The notes beneath the pieces were generated by a model. It worked only from the letters and a program-made list of their open reading frames with translations. It was not told the DNA's origin and ran no database searches. Both the position numbers and the translations under genes were made by a program. A stretch of 64,000 bases of DNA from Zizania palustris (lineage: Eukaryota > Streptophyta > Magnoliopsida > Poales > Poaceae), in the NCBI GenBank assembly GCA_019279435.1, contig JAAALK010000082.1, positions 75,426,989 to 75,490,988 on the forward strand, in the 5' to 3' direction. Of the stretch, positions 42,888 through 53,561 are shown in pieces. How positions within the stretch are numbered: position 1 is the stretch's first letter; every line of letters starts with the position of its first letter.

Positions 42888-44352
42888 TGTTGATAGCAAA
42901 AAATGGCAGTAATGGCTAAATTATCAAAATATCAATTTTTGGTAATTTGGACCAAAAGTACACATGTCCAGGGTCTGTCCGAAGCCCTACAGGGCCGAAG
43001 CCCACTGAGCTATGGGCTCCGAAAGCCTCTAGCCAGCCCATGGGCTTCGTCCAGGAAGCCTTCGGAGGCCCACGCTGGCGAAGCTTCGGAAGCCTTTGGA
43101 GGCCCATGCTGCCAAAGCTTCTTCCCGAGGAGCTAGCCTCAGCGGGCTTGGCCGAAGCCCATGCTACCGAAGCTTCGACCCGAGGAGCCAGCTTCGACAG
43201 GCCTGGCCGAAGCCCACGCTACCGAAGCTTCGGCCCGAGGAGCTAGCCTCGATGGGCCTGGCCGAAGCCCACGCTACCGTGGGCCTCGACGGGCCTGGCC
43301 GAAGACCACCTCGGTAGAGATAGAGTTGGACGTGTTTCCAGCTCGATTTCTATCTCTATCTGGCCGGATTAATAGTAGATTAGATTAGGAGTTAACCCCC
43401 TATAAATAGAGAGGCCTGGCCGGCGTGGAAAGCCCCCCAACTCAAACCAAACCAAAGCCATGCTTTGATCGTACCTTTACTTTTACCTTTACTTTTCTGT
43501 ACCTCTTCATGGGTTTGCCTAGAAGCCCTCCGTCCGCCACTACGGAACAGTGGTAAGCCTTAGTACTTCGCCCATGAAGTACCCATTAATCTATGTAACA
43601 GATTGCTATCGCCTTGTTACTTCGCCTGTGAAGTATCCACTAATCTGCGTAATAGATTGCTACCTTCGCCACCCGTACAACACCTCGTAGAATTCGGTCC
43701 TAAGGCCGAATTGGTACTTCACATCATCTCTGTTACAGGTTCGCATGTTCGGAGCCCCTTCGCCGGAGGTGTCCGGAGGTGGGAGATCGGTTCCGGAGGT
43801 CCCCAGGACACCCTTCGACAAGACCGCCGGCATCGACAACAGGCTTCGATCGGCACACTTCGTCGCAAGCTTCGCCATGACCATACTCCGCACCAGACGA
43901 AGTTGCGCTCGCGCGTGACCCTCGCGTCACTTTTCTGTAATTCGCTGCATCGGAGATCGCGCGCCGAACCCCGCTGTTTGGAGGTGATCTCCGTGTTCAG
44001 ATCCATTCGGAGTCTACCTTCGGCCGGATCAGTCTGAATGCCGAAGCACCCTTCGGCAGAGTACTTCGCACCAGACACCAAAGGTACCCTTCAGCGCACC
44101 CTTCGCATCAGGCTTTGAACTAGGAGGACTCCGACTGGTTTGCTGATTTTAACCTGTTTAACCTATTTCTTTCGGCTAATTGGATTATTTTGTGTAATCT
44201 GGTTGCCTGGCGACTCCACCTCCCTTATCACTATTAAGGGTAGTCGGAACGCGACGTCGGTGCTACGTCACGCTTAGGCCTGTCCCTAAGTATCCATGCA
44301 CTTTTGGATCGCCGAACTGACCCAAGTGCGAGGGCACGTTTCCGCGTCAACA
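42888..44352 (+). repeat. 5' LTR of element E
   Basis: This is 1,465 bp with ends TGTTGA...TCAACA. It holds a 55-bp tandem array (about 42990-43310; GGCCGAAG recurs at 43150, 43205 and 43260, then a short unit at 43297), in which several units contain AAGCTTC. The TATA box TATAAATA is at 43401-43408. Downstream to about 44120 the DNA is rich in TTCGG and TCCGAA words. No gene is supported inside it. Confidence 0.9.
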
Positions 44353-44357
44353 CACTT

Positions 44358-44376
44358 TTTGGCGACTCCGCTGGGG
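44358..44376 (+). other. Primer binding site of element E
   Basis: TTTTGGCGACTCCGCTGGGG begins six bases after the LTR end, and the TGGCGACTCCGCTGGGGA core is its likely primer-complementary part. A site of this type has been linked to tRNA-Arg in related Ogre/Tat elements. I did not confirm the tRNA. Confidence 0.65.
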
Positions 44377-44391
44377 AAGAGCTACGCCAAC

Positions 44392-47018
44392 ATGATGAGT
44401 ACGTCTACATCGGCCACCGGTACATCTACTTCGACTACTATGTATACACCGCCAATGGACGCAATAGGAGGCGCAGATATCGACAACCGCAACATATTGT
44501 CACCTACACTTGAAGATATCCCTGCCACAGACCGAGCAGAGATCAAGACAAAGTTGAAGGCGCTCAAAGACATGATGCTTGGGGGCTACATCAAGACACG
44601 CGCAGGCTTCGTCAAGCGCGACATCGTCACCCCCGACCTCGCTCTGGTCCAGGTAACACCTGTATCACCTCGTTTATCCTATTTTGAAATCGAGTCAAAA
44701 ATAGCCGTATCAGTAGATCAGGCCGTTAGCGCTTCGCTAGCCAACTGTTTAGATTCAGCAGTCAGCTCCCAAGTAGAGGCGACTCTTAGAAGGTTCGGCT
44801 TCACCGAGGCCGTACCCCCGGTTCCTATAGCTAGTGCACCTCCAACAAACATGTCTCCGACCTCATCACTTATGGCTGAGACCAATCATTACACCTATGG
44901 TCAAACTAATACTGCGTACCACACAACACCTGCGCCAATACTCGCGCTACCCGTACCACACGCGCAGGCGCCCGGACACGAGCACGTTGTACAAATAGCA
45001 CGTAGGGAAGACGCACATGGACGACATGCCGATATCCCACCGCGTGTCGCGCCCCCACATGAGAGGCGCATACAAACAAACTACCAAGATGATATAGATG
45101 AGCGGGTCCGTGCACTGTTTAGGGAGTGTGTCGGCTTCCTGCCCAAGGGATGGGTTAGGGTTTATTGCAAACCATACATTGATCATCTTGATACAGTACC
45201 CTACCCGCGCGGCATTAGGATCCCGGAGTTCACTAAATTCTATGGCAAGGGTAGCAGGACCACACTAGAGCATGTTAGTCAATTTCTAGCGCAGTGTGGA
45301 GAGGTTAGCGGGATAGATGCCCTAAAGGTTAGACTATTTTCTCTCTCGCTATCCAGCACAGCTTTCACTTGGTTTTCGGCGCTCCCACCGAACTCCATCC
45401 ACACGTGGGATGATTTAGAACGGAAATTCCATGATTATTTCTACACGGGTGAAATAGAACTTAGGCTTTCGCATTTGACATCGATTAAGAAAAAATCTAG
45501 TGAGAGCGCCATTGAGTATATCAAGCGTTTCAGGGATACTAGAAACTGATGTTTTAGTCATAATATTTCAGAAAGGTTAGGTAACCAAAACTTTTTAGAA
45601 GTTAGCCAAGTTGTACAGCAGGCTCTGGTCAAAGAAGGCCGAGCCAAAGATAAGAAATTTATTAAGACGTTTAGCAAGCCTAGGGCCGAAATCCACATCA
45701 CGGAACACTCTGATGAGGAGGAGACAGAGGAGGAGGATTCGGCCAACATGTACGCGGCCGAATGGGTTACAAACACTAAAAACAAACCTGTCACTTCCTC
45801 CGAACTACGACCATCCCCCACAAAGAATAGACTTAATGAGGTCAAATACTCGTTCGATGTCACTAAATGTGATAAAATATTTGATTTCCTCTTAAAGAGT
45901 TAGCTTCTCAGGTTACCTAACGGTCAAGTTATCCCACCTGCCGACAAGTTAAAGAAGCATCCATACTGTAAGTGGCATGATTCACATTCTCATAATACTA
46001 ATGATTGCAATGTTTTTCGACGGTAGATACAATCGTCCATAGAAGAAGGACGATTGAAGATAGACCATGATCCAAAGATGAAGCTGGATAAAGATCCTTT
46101 TCCAGTCAACGCTGTTGACCTCGGCGAGAAGAAGGTGTTGATTCGGCCAAAATAGACCGAGTTTGCTAAAGGAAAAGATGTGATTGTGGGAGAACCGCGT
46201 ACTCGCACACTCGTGCCAAAGAACCCCGAGGTAGGAGTGTGGAAACAGAACATCAATACCCCTTCAGCTAAGGCTCGCAAGAGGCCGAAGGTAACATATA
46301 ACATGCTGTTGAACAAGCATCAGAAGAAGGCCAAAGAAGCAGGCCCGCACGCTCAGCTAAAACAGCCAAAGGGCCAAGACCTTCAAAGGGTCGCTTCGGA
46401 CCGAAGGTTGCGAACCCTCCGCACGAAGGCTTCGGGCCACAATGGCCTGATGCTCCGCACGGTGGTTCCGAGCCACAATGGCCAAACCCCCCGTACAACA
46501 GCTTCGAGCCCCAGTGGTCGGGTCCCCTATACAACAACTTCAGCCCCCAATGGCCGAACCCTGCACCACACTAGACTTCTCCGATGGGAGGCTTCGGCCC
46601 GCACTGGCCGAACATACCTCCGGTCTGGCAGCATCCTTCGCTGGTGTGGTCGGAGACACCTTCGACTTGGCCAAACCCCCTTCCGGGTGACGGGTTCGGC
46701 TTGCAGTGGCCAAGGCCACTGGAGCCGCTGATGCCTCCGCCGTATGACTGGGCGGGAACCCCGTAGGCTCCGTACACATCCGCGTCATGGTACCCTCCAC
46801 AGACTAACCCTATGCCTTGTTTTCCTTCAGAGTATTGTGGATGGCAGGGGCAAACAAACGCAGCGAAGGGGGGCATTGTCCACAGACTATCTATGGTACC
46901 TCCGAATCGGACCCTGTAGAGTGAAGCCAAAGGGTGCGAGCACGCGAAGGCCGAAGTCAGGGAGTCCGAAGCCATAACTATCAGGGTTGGGTCTCAGGAA
47001 GTCCCAATCCTGAAGACA
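44392..47018 (+). pseudogene. Element E gag, with stop codons and internal 12-residue repeats
   Basis: It starts ATG at 44392 (MMSTSTSATGTST), just inside the PBS. A retrotrans_gag domain spans about 45180-45540 (LFSLSLSSTAFTWFSALP; DLERKFHDYFY). A zinc-knuckle-like stretch CKWHDSHSHNTNDC lies near 45969. The open frame is broken by TGA at 45547 and TAG at 45901, 46024 and 46153, all in one frame. A frameshift around 46340-46400 moves the C-terminal part to the frame used by the protease. Four 36-bp repeats follow (46419-46562), then a Pro/Trp-rich region with TAG at 46572, 46764 and 46917. Gag would form the capsid. This copy cannot. Confidence 0.85.
46419..46562 (+). repeat. Four 36-bp tandem repeats in gag of element E
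   Basis: Four units of 36 bp encode PHEGFGPQWPDA, PHGGSEPQWPNP, PYNSFEPQWSGP and LYNNFSPQWPNP. A degenerate unit precedes them (RFGPKVANP), and further PxW motifs (GFGPHWPNIPP) follow. The length is a multiple of three, so unlike the other arrays in the window this one is coding. Confidence 0.9.
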
Positions 47019-48131
47019 TTGTCGCCGAGGGCTGACGGAGGTAAGCCGCATGCTTCGGCCAGGCTCCGCGCCGAAGCTTGGTTCGATGGGGTTCGCAACG
47101 AAGCCCCCTTCGAACATAGGGTGCCTAAGGCCGAAGGGCACACTTTGGCCAGAATTAACAGGAGTCGAATCGTAGTGCCGGGCACCAAGCCACAGCCATC
47201 TTGGGCTCCTCCGAGCATGTCTAAATCACAGAAGAGATGCCTACAAAGGCTGCGGACACAGGAGATGCGCGAGAAGGTAGCTGAGGCCGAGCACGATGCT
47301 ATCTTCGAAGAGATCCTCCCTCGGCCAGTCACGAAGCAGGTATGGAGAGAGAAGCCGGTTGAGATAAACAACCCGACTCCTAGTCCAAGTGACGACGAGG
47401 ATGACATGCTCGACGATGACTACTCGCCCATCTCTGAGGGAACCGCACCCCAGGTGATGGACATCAACATCGTCACGCTGCCTGCCGAGTTCGCCCTACC
47501 ATGTGACGAGGCCGAGGTCGCCCAATTGAACCTCGGTCCACGCACCGCCATCTTCGAGAAGCTCGAGGACTCGACTCACCATCTAAAGCCCCTCTACGTC
47601 AGAGGTCACATCGATGGGAGGTCGATTTCCCGGATGCTCGTCGACGGCGGTGCCACTGTTAACCTAATTCCTTATCCTTTGTTGAAGAAACTAGGCAGGG
47701 ACAAAGATGACCTGAAGAAGACTAACTTGATGCTCAACGGCTTCAACGGCGAGAGCTCCAAGGCCAAGGGAGTACTCTCTATGGAGTTGACGGTTGGCAA
47801 CAAGACGTTGCCGATAGCATTCTTCGTCGTCGACGTACAAGGTAACTATAGTGTGTTACTCGGACACGACTGGATCCGTGCGAACTGTTGCATCCCCTCT
47901 ACCCTACACCAGTGCTTGATACAGTGGGACAGCGATGAGGTGGACATCATCCCCGCGGATACTTCGGCCCAGGTATCTTTGGCCGATGTGTCGGTTGACG
48001 CCGTCCATAACAAAGTAGAGTGTCTATCAGGTAGAGATCTTTCGGATTATGACTTTGTTAGTGTATCCGGAGGACAGTTTGTACCAGTGTCTGTAAAGCC
48101 GGCTGGAGTAGCACGGCTATTTTTATATTAG
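47019..48131 (+). pseudogene. Element E protease region
   Basis: An open stretch of 370 codons in frame with the gag repeats. The retropepsin active site reads LVDGGATVNLIPY near 47640. The Tat-type flap and second motif follow (VLLGHDWIRANC near 47855). Upstream is a basic linker (SKSQKRCLQRLR) and an acidic Ser/Asp stretch (DDEDDMLDDDYS near 47395-47420). It cuts the polyprotein in the particle. The frame ends in tandem TAG codons near 48129, after which RT resumes in another frame. Confidence 0.82.
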
Positions 48132-48274
48132 TAGTCATGTCTAGCAAGAATAATCTAGATTGGCTAAAGTCCAGAGTAGAGTAGTATCGGTCTAATAAAG
48201 ACGGCATCGCCGAAGCCATCGAGGACTTTAGCGAAGTAGAAAAATTAGGGCAAGGTTTTGCGTCGGCCAATCCC

Positions 48275-51200
48275 TTGGAAGAAGTTGATATAGGTAATGG
48301 TAGCATCCCAAGGCCGACTTTTGTAAACCAACATTTACAGCCCGATGAGAAGGCTGAAGTAATAAAGTTACTTCGGTTGTATGTCGATTGTTTCGCATGG
48401 GAGTATAGCGAAATGCCAGGGCTAAGCCGCGAGCTCATGGAGCATCGGCTTCCATCAAGCCCGGGTTTAGGCCTTATAAACAGCCTCCCCGCCGCTTTAA
48501 TTCGGCCGTTTATGACCGAGTTAAGGAGGAAGTGGAACGACTACTTAAGGCTGAATTTATTAGGCCATGCAGGTACGCGGAATGGGTTGCTAACATTGTG
48601 CCTGTAGAGAAGAAAGGGAGCAGCAAGATACGAGTATGCATTGATTTCAGGGATCTGAACAGAGCCACTCCAAAAGATGAGTATCCGATGCCAATAGCCG
48701 ACATGCTAATCAACGACGCCTCGGGACATAAGGTACTAAGTTTTCTTGATGGCAATGCTGATTGTAATCAAATCTTTATGGCCGAAGAGGACGTCTATAA
48801 AATGGCCTTTCGATGCCCTGGTTTTGTTGGTTTGTTCTAGTGGGTCGTCATGACTTTTGGTTTGAAAAATGCCGGCGCCACGTATCAGCGCGCTATGAAC
48901 TTGATCTTTCATGACTTGTTAGGAGTCATGTTAGAAGTTTACATCGATGATGTCGTGGTCAAATCGGATGCCATGGGAAACCATTTAGCCGATTTGAAAG
49001 TTGCTTTCGATAGGATGCGACAGTATGGGTTGAAAATGAACCCACTCAAGTGTGCTTTTGGTGTGTCGGCGGGTAAGTTCTTAGGTTTCATGATTCATGA
49101 GAGAGGTATAGAGATTGATCCTAAGAGACTTGAGAAGATTAGAAATGTTGCAGCGTCGACATGCAAGAAGGATGTGCAAAAGTTGCTAGGCAAGTTGAAT
49201 TATTTGCGTCGCTTTATATCCAACTTGTCCGGCAAGATTGATGCCTTTGTCCCCATACTCCGGCTAAAAAATGAAGCCGAGTTCACTTGGGAGGCAAGCC
49301 AGCAAAGTGCTTTTGAGAAGATCAAGGAATGCTTGTCATCACCGCCCGTGGTGAGAGCACCCAAGGTCGGGATTCCATTTCGGCTATACATCGCCGCTGA
49401 AGATAGTGTGATTGGAGCCGTGCTAACCCAGGAGGTGGAGGGGAAGGAGTACATAATCACATTCTTGAGCCGCCGCCTACTGGACGCCGAAACCAGGTAC
49501 GCGTTTGTGGAGCGATTATGTTTATCACTTTATTACGCGTGCACCAAGTTACGCCATTATCTTCTCCCCACCACATGTGTTGTCGTTTGCCAAACCGATG
49601 TTATAAAGCACATTAAACCGATTCAAAGTGGAAGAATCGGAAAGTGGGCTTACGCGTTGATTGAGTACGATTTGGCCTACGAGCCCCTAAGAGCGATGAA
49701 AGGCCAAGTCGTAGCCAACTTTATAGTTGATCATCACATAGATGCTAGCTGGAGTAATGCTATTGCTCTAGTTGAGGTAGTGCCATGGAAAATCTATTTT
49801 GATGGTTTGGCTTGCAAGAATGGCCAAGGTATTGGAGTGGTTCTCATATCACCTAATGGTATGCGCTTCGAAACCTCGGCCCGACTAGAGTTTTCTTCCA
49901 CTAATAACCAAACCGAATATGAAGCTTTGTTGCTAGGTCTTGAACTACTAGAATCTGTAGGTGCTAAACATGTTCACGCGTATGGTGATTCATTATTAGT
50001 AGTACACCAAGTAGCCAAGAATGCTCAATGTTTTAATGGCTTGCTGAATAGCTACTTGGACAAATGCCTAGGCATAGTCGCTACTTTTGATAATTTCAAA
50101 ATATCTCGCGTGTCAAGAGAAGCCAATTCAATCGCCAATGATTTGGCTCAGCAAGCATCTGGCTACCAAGTCAAGAGAGGGAAATTTTCTGTATTGAAAA
50201 AGCCGATGTTTGGTCTCATTGTCGAATCTAGTGATGCTGGAGAGGCACACCCTTCGGGTCGAACCCCTCGGGTCGCCGAAGGCCACCGCACGCTGAAGCC
50301 CCTAGATCAAAGTGCTCCGCCCTCCAACGGATCCGGCGCGGCGGAGTCCGCAGTCCGCAGTCCGAAGCCTCTCGGACAGAGAAGGCTCCCCACGGCTCGA
50401 ACCCTCCGAAGGGCTTCGACCCATCACACTTCGAACGGCCACCTCAGCCAGGCTTTGGTAGGAGCTGGAGTGGCTCGGGGGAACCCCAAAGTCAGTACTG
50501 TAGGAGTTTCTTCAGAGAGTGAACCAGTGAAGCCCTCTGAAACCTTTAAGGGTGATTGGAGAGTCCCAATCATCCAATATTTGAGAGACCCTAGCCGAAG
50601 GGTTGGTCGGAAGGTTCGGCGACAAGCGTTCAAATTCGTGTTGATAGATGACACATTGTACCGCCGAACCATCGACGGAGTGCTATTGAAGTGTTTAGAC
50701 CATGAGAAGTCCTTGGTGGCTACTGGAGAAGTCCATGAGGGGATTTGCGGCACTCACCAGTCGGCCCAAAAGATGAGTTGGATGCTCAAAAGAGAGGGTT
50801 TTTATTGGCCGACTATGACTGAAGATTGTTGCAAGTACTACAGAGGGTGTGTGGCATGCCAGAAGTTTGGCAACATCCAGTTAGCTCTTGCCTCATTGCT
50901 CAATCCTATTGTCAAGCCATGGCTATTTCGAGGTTGGGGTTTAGACTTCATTGGCCAGATCTACCCTCCTTCCTCAAAGGGGCATCGGTTCGTGTTGATG
51001 GCGACAAATTACTTCACCAAATGGACCGAGGCCGTACCTCTCAAGAACAAGACCCATAATGAGGTACGCGATTTTATTTTAAAGCACATCATACATAGAT
51101 TCGGCATCCCTCAAACCCTTACTACGGATCAAGGTAGTTCATTTGTTTCTAAAGAAGTTAGGGACTTCGCCGAATACTATGGCATTAAGTTGATAAACTC

Positions 51201-51813
51201 TTCACCTTACTATGCTCAGGCCAATGGTCAGGCCGAGTCTAGTAATAAAACCGTGATTAATCTTATTAAGAAGAAAATTGAATAGTTTCCTAAAAGGTGG
51301 CATGAAGTGCTTTCCGAAGCATTATGGGCTTGTAGGATTGCGAAGCACGGTGCCACCAAGGTCAGTCCATATGAGTTGGTGTATGGACAAGAGGCCGTTC
51401 TGCCTGTAGAGGTAGATCTTGGCTCCTTAAGAGTATTAAAGCAAGACGGCTTATCGGTCAATGAGTATGAGGCTCTTCTGAAAGATAATCTGGAGGAAGT
51501 GACCGGTAAGAGACTAAGGGCTTTAGAAGCCATAGAATTAGATAAGAAGAGAGTAGCCAAAGCCTACAATAAGAAGGTTAAGCCAAAATCATTTCAAATA
51601 GGAGACTTGGTATGGAAGACGATTTTGCCTTTAGGCACGAAGAGTCCCAAATTTGGCAAATGGTCACCTAGTTGGGAAGGTCCTTTTAAGGTAGCCGAAA
51701 TCACCCCCGGCAACGCATACGTGTTGGAATCCCTGCAGGGAGAGTGGTTTCGAAGAGCTTTGAATGGTAGATACTTAAAAAGGTATTTCCCAAGTGTGTG
51801 GCAAACGTCATAA
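48275..51813 (+). pseudogene. Element E RT, RNase H, second RNase H and integrase
   Basis: RT starts near 48275 in pieces (frame changes near 48520, TAG at 48838) and is open from 48850 to 51285 (811 codons). RT has YIDD at 48940-48951. The first RNase H ends near 49760. The second, Tat-type RNase H begins WKIYFDGLACKNGQGIGVV near 49788, with TEYEALLLG and YGDSLLV motifs. An unusual Pro/Ser/Arg-rich linker (about 50225-50500) precedes the integrase. The integrase zinc segment (GTHQSAQKM...CVACQKF) is near 50750-50870, with core D near 50943, D in TTDQGSSF near 51124 and E in GQAESSN near 51235. TAG at 51283 interrupts the C-terminus, which continues to 51813 (GRYLKRYFPS). Confidence 0.9.
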
Positions 51814-51881
51814 AGTGTCAAAAAAGCTGATACTAATGGTATCGTCTTCAGCTCGTTGTGCTTTTAGTTCACTAGTTCACT

Positions 51882-51895
51882 AAAAGGAAGGGGGG
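51882..51895 (+). other. Polypurine tract of element E
   Basis: AAAAGGAAGGGGGG, four bases before the 3' LTR at 51900. Just upstream, 51814-51881 is short 3' untranslated DNA. Confidence 0.85.
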
Positions 51896-51899
51896 CATG

Positions 51900-52588
51900 T
51901 GTTGATAGCAAAAAATGGTAGTAATGGCTAAATTATCAAAATATCAATTTTTGGTAATTTGGGTCGAAAGTAAACATGTCCAGGGTCTGTCCGAAGCCCT
52001 ACAGGGCCGAGGCCCACCGAGCTATGGGCTCTGAATGCATCTAGCCAGCCCATGGGCTTTGGCCAGGAAGTCTTCGGAGGCCCACGCTGCCAAAGCTTCG
52101 GCCCGAGGAGCCAGCCTCGGTGGGCCTGAATGAAGCCCACGCTACCGAAGCTTCAGCCCGAGGAGCCAGCTTCGACGGGCCTGGCCGAAGCCCATGCTAC
52201 CGAAGCTTCAGCCCGAGGAGCTAGCCTCGACGGGCCTAGCCGAAGCCCACGCTACCGTGGGCCTCGACGGGCCTGGGCGAAGCCCACCTCGACTGAGATA
52301 GAGTTGGACGAGTTTCCAGCTCGATCTCTATCTCTATCCGGCCGGATTAATAGTAGATTAGATTAGGAGTCAACCGCCTATAAATAGAGAGGCCTGGCCG
52401 GTGTGGAAAGCCCCCCCAACTCAAACCAAACCAAAGCCATGCTTTGATCATACCTTTACTTTTACCTTTACTTTTCTGTACCTCTTCGTGGGTTTGCCTG
52501 GAAGCCCTCCGTCCACCGCTACGGAACAGTGGTAAGCCTTGGTACTTCGCCCATGAAGTCCCCGTTAATCTATGTAACAGATTGCTAT
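51900..52588 (+). repeat. 3' LTR of element E, first part
   Basis: It matches 42888 onward of the 5' LTR, with the tandem array present in a shorter form. The TATA box is at 52379-52386. It stops at GCTAT (52584-52588), where element D is inserted. In the intact 5' LTR the same stretch continues past GATTGCTAT (about 43594) without a break. Confidence 0.9.
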
Positions 52589-53083
52589 TGTTGGCGTAAA
52601 AGATTACGCTAACATGTTTCTGTAGAAAAGAAACTAACAAACGAAGTGTTTGCGAAGCAAACTGTTCTAAGCCTCCGAAAGGATAATAGCTTAGAATAGT
52701 TCGAAAGTGTGTATTGAATTACTTGTAATCGGTCCCCATTACAGGATGAAATGGGGGGTATTTATAGGCCTAAACATTAAGGAAAAGACCTATTTACCCC
52801 TCTATTACAACCGACATTAGGGAAACTATTCGGTTTCCTTAATAGGGCTAAAATGGTAAAAGACTAATCTAATAGGATAGAAGATAAGTCTTCCATCTTA
52901 GCTGGCAGAAAAGATCCTGAAGGGCTTTAGTTCGAAGACATACTTCGAACTAGTGCCTGTCTTCGATCTTCGAACGAGGTTCTGGGCATCTTCGAAGATG
53001 GTCTTCGGACAATCTTCGAACTGGTTGACTGTCTTTATGCTGCTTCGGCAATAACCCCGAAGATGAGATATTTTCCCCCAACA
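52589..53083 (-). repeat. 3' LTR of element D
   Basis: This is 495 bp, TGTTGG...CCAACA, with a TATA box copy at 52759-52766 (minus strand). The stretch 52930-53030 has seven TTCG words, most of them TTCGAA. Confidence 0.95.
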
Positions 53084-53561
53084 GTAGCCCCTCGAATACG
53101 CTTCTCCGTTCGACCTGTAACGTTAGGAGAGCAGTATACAGAAAGAAAAGATAACCAATCATAGGGGTTATTGGTTTTTATTTTATCTCCGAAATGTATG
53201 AAGATATGAACTTCGAATCAGTCGTAAGGTAATTACTTTTCGAACTATCTTAGAACTGACTCAGGAAGTTCAAAAGTCTTTTTAGACTTAGAAAAAATAG
53301 CCGTTAGTTTCTGTTTCTAACGGAAGTTATATGATGCGTTATTTCCGGAGGAAAATAACCGGCGAGAATGCGAAAGGGCAGAGCCCAAACGGTAACAAGC
53401 GGAATGTTTAGGCTATAAATAAAGAGCCCAAAACTTACCCGATTACCTTTTCACCGCTTTCTCTCAGTCAAAAGCTTTGTGAGCCCCTTGAGTTCTTGAG
53501 CCCTAGCCTTTGAGTTCTTGAGCCCTAGCCTCCATTTCTTCAAAGTAATCGAGCGATCGTA
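53084..53561 (+). promoter_or_regulatory. Promoter and leader of the element D antisense gene
   Basis: Non-coding DNA between the LTR and ATG 53562. The TATA box TATAAATA at 53414-53421 lies 141 bp before the ATG, as in C. CCGTTAG (53301-53307) and CTAACGG (53317-53323) form an inverted pair, and AACGGT is at 53388-53393. A duplicated segment TTGAGTTCTTGAGCCCTAGC occurs twice just before the ATG (about 53479-53498 and 53511-53530). On the minus strand, CGAGGGGCTAC next to the LTR is the likely polypurine tract. Confidence 0.65.

Noticed and set aside
42297..42910. Host exon or CpG-island gene in the C/G-rich DNA (open frames 42544-42919)
   Set aside because: It lies inside the 3' LTR of F, directly after TGTAACACCCC and before the E insertion. 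The composition explains the frames.
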